Positions 60,961-64,000 of a stretch of DNA of 64,000 bases are shown one piece after another. Numbering within the stretch: the first letter of the stretch is position 1; every line of letters begins with the position of its first letter. Origin of the DNA: Acorus gramineus (Eukaryota; Streptophyta; Magnoliopsida; Acorales; Acoraceae). The stretch spans positions 19,197,309-19,261,308 of the forward strand of contig CM060848.1 of the NCBI GenBank assembly GCA_030737835.1, in the 5' to 3' direction. Below the pieces are notes generated by a model. That model saw only the letters and a list, made by a program, of their open reading frames with translations, was not told where the DNA came from and did not search any database. The translations under genes and the position numbers were made by a program.

Positions 60961-61760
60961 AAACTTCCTTCAATTTTGGCGAGAATCATGGATAATATTA
61001 TACGATATTGCGTAACCCCGTATATTCCCCCCGAAAATTTCAATTAACGATATTGACCAAACCCAGGTCCCCACGCCGCCTACGCATGACTCGTCAAAAC
61101 AAGCTCTTCATGGACTTCATCCGACCGAGTTTACCTCACCCGACCGAGTTGACTCACCAATCCATCTAAGACAAAAACATCAATCGAACACCATGAACGA
61201 ACGAGGCACTACTGACGCCTTTCATTGATAATTATTAAAAATAAAAAACCGTTACATAAAAATTTCAGATCGATCAGCAAAAACAAACCGATGCCCTAAT
61301 TGTTCTGGGACTTGCGAGAGAGCAGGATCCGGCGCAACTCGGCCGCGTCAACCTCACCGCGTCTGTTGGCCGGACGGTAGTAACCCGTCACCGGATCCGG
61401 CACCCACGATGTCTCCGCCTCTGTCTTCTTTCTCATCACCGCCGCCGCCACCTTCTTCTTCTCCTCCATCGCCGCCGTCGTCGCCGAATACCCCCTCCTA
61501 TCAATCCAAAATCACACGCATCAGCAGAAATCCCAAATTAATGACTTATCTAAACTGACGATCAGATGCGCTCGCGCGAGACTCACCTGCGGATCAAAAC
61601 GGGGACTCCGTCGGAGAGAGCGGTTCGGATGATAGCGTTGGAGAGAGAACGAGCCATCTGATCAGGATCGAAGTCGAACGAACGGTTGACGTTGCTTCTG
61701 CCGCTGCCGCTGATCTTGATGGCTTCTTCACAGCAGCAGCTCTTACGATCTCGGGATGTG
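60961..61760 (-). repeat. segmental tandem duplication, arm 1
   Basis: This arm (3' flank, LEA copy 1 and 5' leader) matches 63291-64000. Similarity starts at AACTTCCWTCAATTTTG, runs through GATAATWTTATACGAT and GCGTAACCC, includes both LEA exons and the intron, and continues into the leader. The two stop codons are 2249 bp apart. Confidence 0.85.
61296..61657 (-). CDS. LEA5/SAG21-type late embryogenesis abundant protein, copy 1
   Basis: Two minus-strand exons, 61657-61587 and 61497-61296, joined inside an Arg codon, give 90 residues. The LEA_3 (Lea5/SAG21, Pfam LEA_3) pattern is clear. It has a basic, amphipathic N-terminus MARSLSNAIIRTALSDGVPV, a hinge RRRGYSATTAAMEEKK, the VMRKK segment, the signature TSWVPDPVTGYYRP and the C-terminal EVDAAELRRILLSRK. 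Arabidopsis SAG21 (At4g02380) is a small mitochondrial protein induced by drought, ROS and ABA, and the N-terminus here fits mitochondrial import. The one-intron structure after the RR is usual for the family. Promoter: TATA box 61803-61812 and G-box 61881-61886. It is the 5'-complete member of a tandem pair. Confidence 0.93.
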
Positions 61761-61802
61761 AGGAGAGTTGTGAGTGGAGAAGGAGAGGCGTCTCATTGGG
61801 TT

Positions 61803-61812
61803 CTATTTATAG
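61803..61812 (-). promoter_or_regulatory. TATA box of LEA copy 1
   Basis: The minus strand reads CTATAAATAG, a near-perfect plant TATA box, 146 bp upstream of the ATG. It implies a transcription start near 61775 and a leader of about 115 nt. Confidence 0.75.
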
Positions 61813-61878
61813 GCGGAGGAAACGTAGACGAACCCGTCAATTGAGTCGTCTAGGGTAAAGCTAGGCCTGCCATCGTTA

Positions 61879-61891
61879 GACACGTGTGTCG
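61879..61891 (-). promoter_or_regulatory. G-box/ABRE of LEA copy 1
   Basis: ACACGTGT with CACGTG core at 61881-61886 lies about 70 bp upstream of the TATA box. This is a common ABRE spacing in stress-induced LEA promoters. Confidence 0.65.
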
Positions 61892-63290
61892 CCCCCTATT
61901 CTTGACCGTCCAAACGCAGGTTTCCTTTATGGATTTTTTTTACCGTCCGATTGATGGGTTTCCTTGATGGCTTGATCGTCACGCATCAAGATCACCATCC
62001 GTTCTGAAGGATTTTGGGGTTAGTGAAATCTGGGCGGTTGATCTGGTGATCCCGTGGTGGTAAGTGGGGAAAAATCGTTGGGCGGCGGGGTTTCGCGGCA
62101 GTGGCCAGTTGGTTGTCTCGATTGGGGGGTCCAGCTGGCGTAAGCGGGGACCGGTACCGACATGTGAATAAAGAGGGTAGGGATGTAAATAAGAAAAGTT
62201 CTGAGGGTTTTTTAAGCCTGACGTGGCGTGCGCGGATCTAGAGATTCGGGACGGTGTCTGGCTTTGAGTGGTTCCGTGCGGCGCCGGCTTTTCACGGTGC
62301 CTTCACGTGTTGGTACTTATGGGGTCCACGGGACCACGTCCCCGGATGACTTGGTTGATGGACTGTGTGACAAACGTTGGATGGAGAATCAGTGGTGCTT
62401 GTTGTTTTCTCTTGTATTTCCGCTGGGCCCCGCTTAAAGGTCTTCAATACCCAGTCCAACGGGTGGTGCTTTCCCGCCGGGTGGGTGACTTTGAGTTTCT
62501 TTATGGAAAATGTTACGTTATAGTCACTTTTATCTTTTGAATTTTTATATACACACGTGATTTTATAGAAAATAAAATGCATTGAATTATTTGAATATAT
62601 TAAAAATATACATTTAATTTTTATTTTTATAATTAAGTATATACTAAAGGACTGTTTGATAATGCGTTATATCAGTTATAGTATTTAAAAACACCGTCAA
62701 ACAAAAACCTTCGTCCAAACAAAATTTCGGTGTTTGTGTTTTAAGGAGAGTTGTGGCAGTGAAAGACAATTTTCAGTGTTTTTGAACGCATTGAAACAAT
62801 TTTTCTTAGAAACTATGTCGATTATTTGAACACGGAGGCTCAGGATGCATTGCCAAACATAACCTAATATAGTATATGCTTTAATGTATAAGAAATGTTT
62901 AGAGGGTGATATATTTTTGGATATGCATTACAAATTAACCTTTGAATTTTTTTTTTTAATAAACGATAGATAACATTGACATTGGAAAAACAAAAAGGTT
63001 ACATGGTTTGAAGTGAGGATGAGAGGTCCTACTTGCCAAACCACGTAGGTTTGGTGTTGGGGTTTATGGAATTTTATAATTTTTATATTGCACTGAAGTA
63101 TTTATATTATACTGTTTATTGTAATTTTTTTACTTGGTAAGTAGTAAAATTTGAATCAATGACGCAAATCCGAATTATAATTCTTGCTTTGACTCAAGGA
63201 TATGTCGGTGGCGGTCATGATATTTCCCGGTATTGCGCACTCGCTTTGATTGTGTTTTGTTATTGCCACGTATGTTTTCATTTCTATTAC
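61892..63290. other. spacer between LEA copies
   Basis: The first 600 bp are GC-moderate promoter-side DNA of LEA copy 1. The rest is AT-rich with a MITE-like segment (about 62645-62870, ends ACTGTTTGATAATGCG and TGCATTGCCAAACATAACC). No gene is seen. Confidence 0.5.
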
Positions 63291-64000
63291 AACTTCCATC
63301 AATTTTGCCAAGAATCATGGATAATTTTATACGATGTTGCGTAACCCTGTATACTCCCTCCGCCGCCCACACATGACTCGTCAAATGGACTTCATCGAGT
63401 TGACTCGCTAAATCATCGCAACAAAACACAAAACCAAAACGTTAAAAAACACGCCACAGTGAACGATCGAGAGATTGCTAATGCCTTCCATTGACGAATT
63501 TTAGAAAAACCGTTACATAAATTAGCCAAAACTAATCGGATCCCCTAATTGTTCTCGACCTTGTGAGAGAGCAGGATCCGGCGCTGCTCGGCCGCGTCAA
63601 CCTCACCGCGTCTGTCGGCCGGTCGGTAGTAACCCGTCACCGGATCCGGCACCCACGATGTCTCCGCCACCTTCTTCTTCTCCTCCATCGCCGCCGCCGT
63701 CGCCGAATACCCCCTCCTATGAATCCAAAAGCGCACGCATCAGTAGACATACCAAATTAATAATGACTCATCTAAACTGACGATCAGATGCGCACGCGCA
63801 AGACTCACCTGCGGATCAAAACGGGGACTCCGTCAGAGAGAGCGGACCGGATGATAGCGTTGGAGAGAGAACGAGCCATCTGATCAGGATCGAAGTCGAA
63901 CGAACGGTTGACGTTGCTTCTGCCGCTGCTGCTGATCTTGAAAGCCAAAACAAATGAATGGCTTCTTCACAGCAGGAGCTCCTTCGATCTCGGGCTGAGG
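63291..64000 (-). repeat. segmental tandem duplication, arm 2 (cut by window end)
   Basis: Matches 60961-61760. In its 5' leader part the arm has a short insertion (AAAGCCAAAACAAATGA, near 63942) missing from arm 1. The promoter of this copy lies outside the window. Confidence 0.85.
63545..63879 (-). CDS. LEA5/SAG21-type protein, copy 2, shorter linker
   Basis: Two minus-strand exons, 63879-63809 and 63716-63545, use the same split Arg codon as copy 1 and give 80 residues. The N-terminus differs from copy 1 at one position (IIRSALSDG for IIRTALSDG). The protein keeps RRRGYSATAAAMEEKKK, TSWVPDPVTGYYRPADRR and EVDAAEQRRILLSHK. It lacks ten residues of copy 1 between KKKVA and ETSW, so the family's conserved (V/I)M(R/K)KK block is gone, through an in-frame 30-nt loss. 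The frame, splice sites and signature motif are intact, so it is probably expressed. Its promoter is off the window. Confidence 0.9.

Larger units (their letters stand above)
55443..61295. other. intergenic DNA between DUF538 and LEA copy 1
   Basis: No gene is recognised in 5.8 kb. It holds repeats listed separately (55705, 57541, 57723, 58188), a G-run near 56577-56590, and an AT-rich segment at 56760-57080 with a MITE-like start GGGTGTGTTTGTGTC. The last 340 bp belong to the duplicated LEA unit. Confidence 0.5.

Noticed and set aside
62228-62540. Overlapping ORFs in the LEA spacer
   Set aside because: Short, different frames on the same GC-moderate DNA, no recognisable domain or splice support.

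Overview
This window is plant nuclear DNA. The coding regions are split by GT-AG introns, intergenic DNA is very AT-rich, and small TIR elements with TAA/TTA target sites, 5'-truncated LINE tails and an LTR-like fossil are common. Several genes (DTX56-like, SEC15B-like, first exon of FANCI, DUF538, NADK3 exons 1-2) have very GC-rich coding sequence beside AT-rich flanks. That two-level composition is typical of monocots, so I infer a monocot, species unknown. I see no rRNA, intact tRNA, CRISPR or bacterial-type operon.

Layout: 1-4089 is repeats. 4090-6140 (-) is a MATE transporter closest to DTX56/RHC1. 6141-17654 is an 11.5-kb gene-poor, repeat-rich stretch. 17655-22061 (-) is an eight-exon MCTS1 homologue (181 aa). 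22062-24586 is repeats, including two long-TIR elements that reach about 97 bp from the next gene. 24587-26928 (+) is NADK3 (five exons, 318 aa). It converges on 27559-34061 (-), a 13-exon FANCI gene (1400 aa). 37470-40269 (+) is a clade IV SWEET sugar carrier (six exons, 296 aa). 41718-46799 (+) is a CKI1-type hybrid histidine kinase whose extracellular sensor is almost gone. 49958-52408 (-) is intronless SEC15B. 54933-55442 (+) is a DUF538 protein. 61296-61657 (-) and 63545-63879 (-) are tandem LEA5/SAG21-type genes, the second lying close to the window edge.

The genes do not form one pathway. They cover CO2/xenobiotic transport, translation re-initiation, NADPH supply, crosslink repair, vacuolar sugar transport, two-component signalling, exocytosis and stress protection. 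SEC15B, DUF538 and LEA5 stand in the same order as I recall for Arabidopsis At4g02350-At4g02380, which suggests an old conserved block.

The most interesting points are the CKI1-like kinase with a collapsed ectodomain, the conserved monoubiquitination lysine and SQ cluster in plant FANCI together with an E2F-type site at its promoter, loss of the family's MRKK motif in one LEA duplicate, a LINE tail with a 10-bp target-site duplication inside an MCTS1 intron, and Tourist-like elements in or beside several genes. I did not find a convincing wholly new system. Exon models were made by eye from splice signals, reading frame and remembered homologues.
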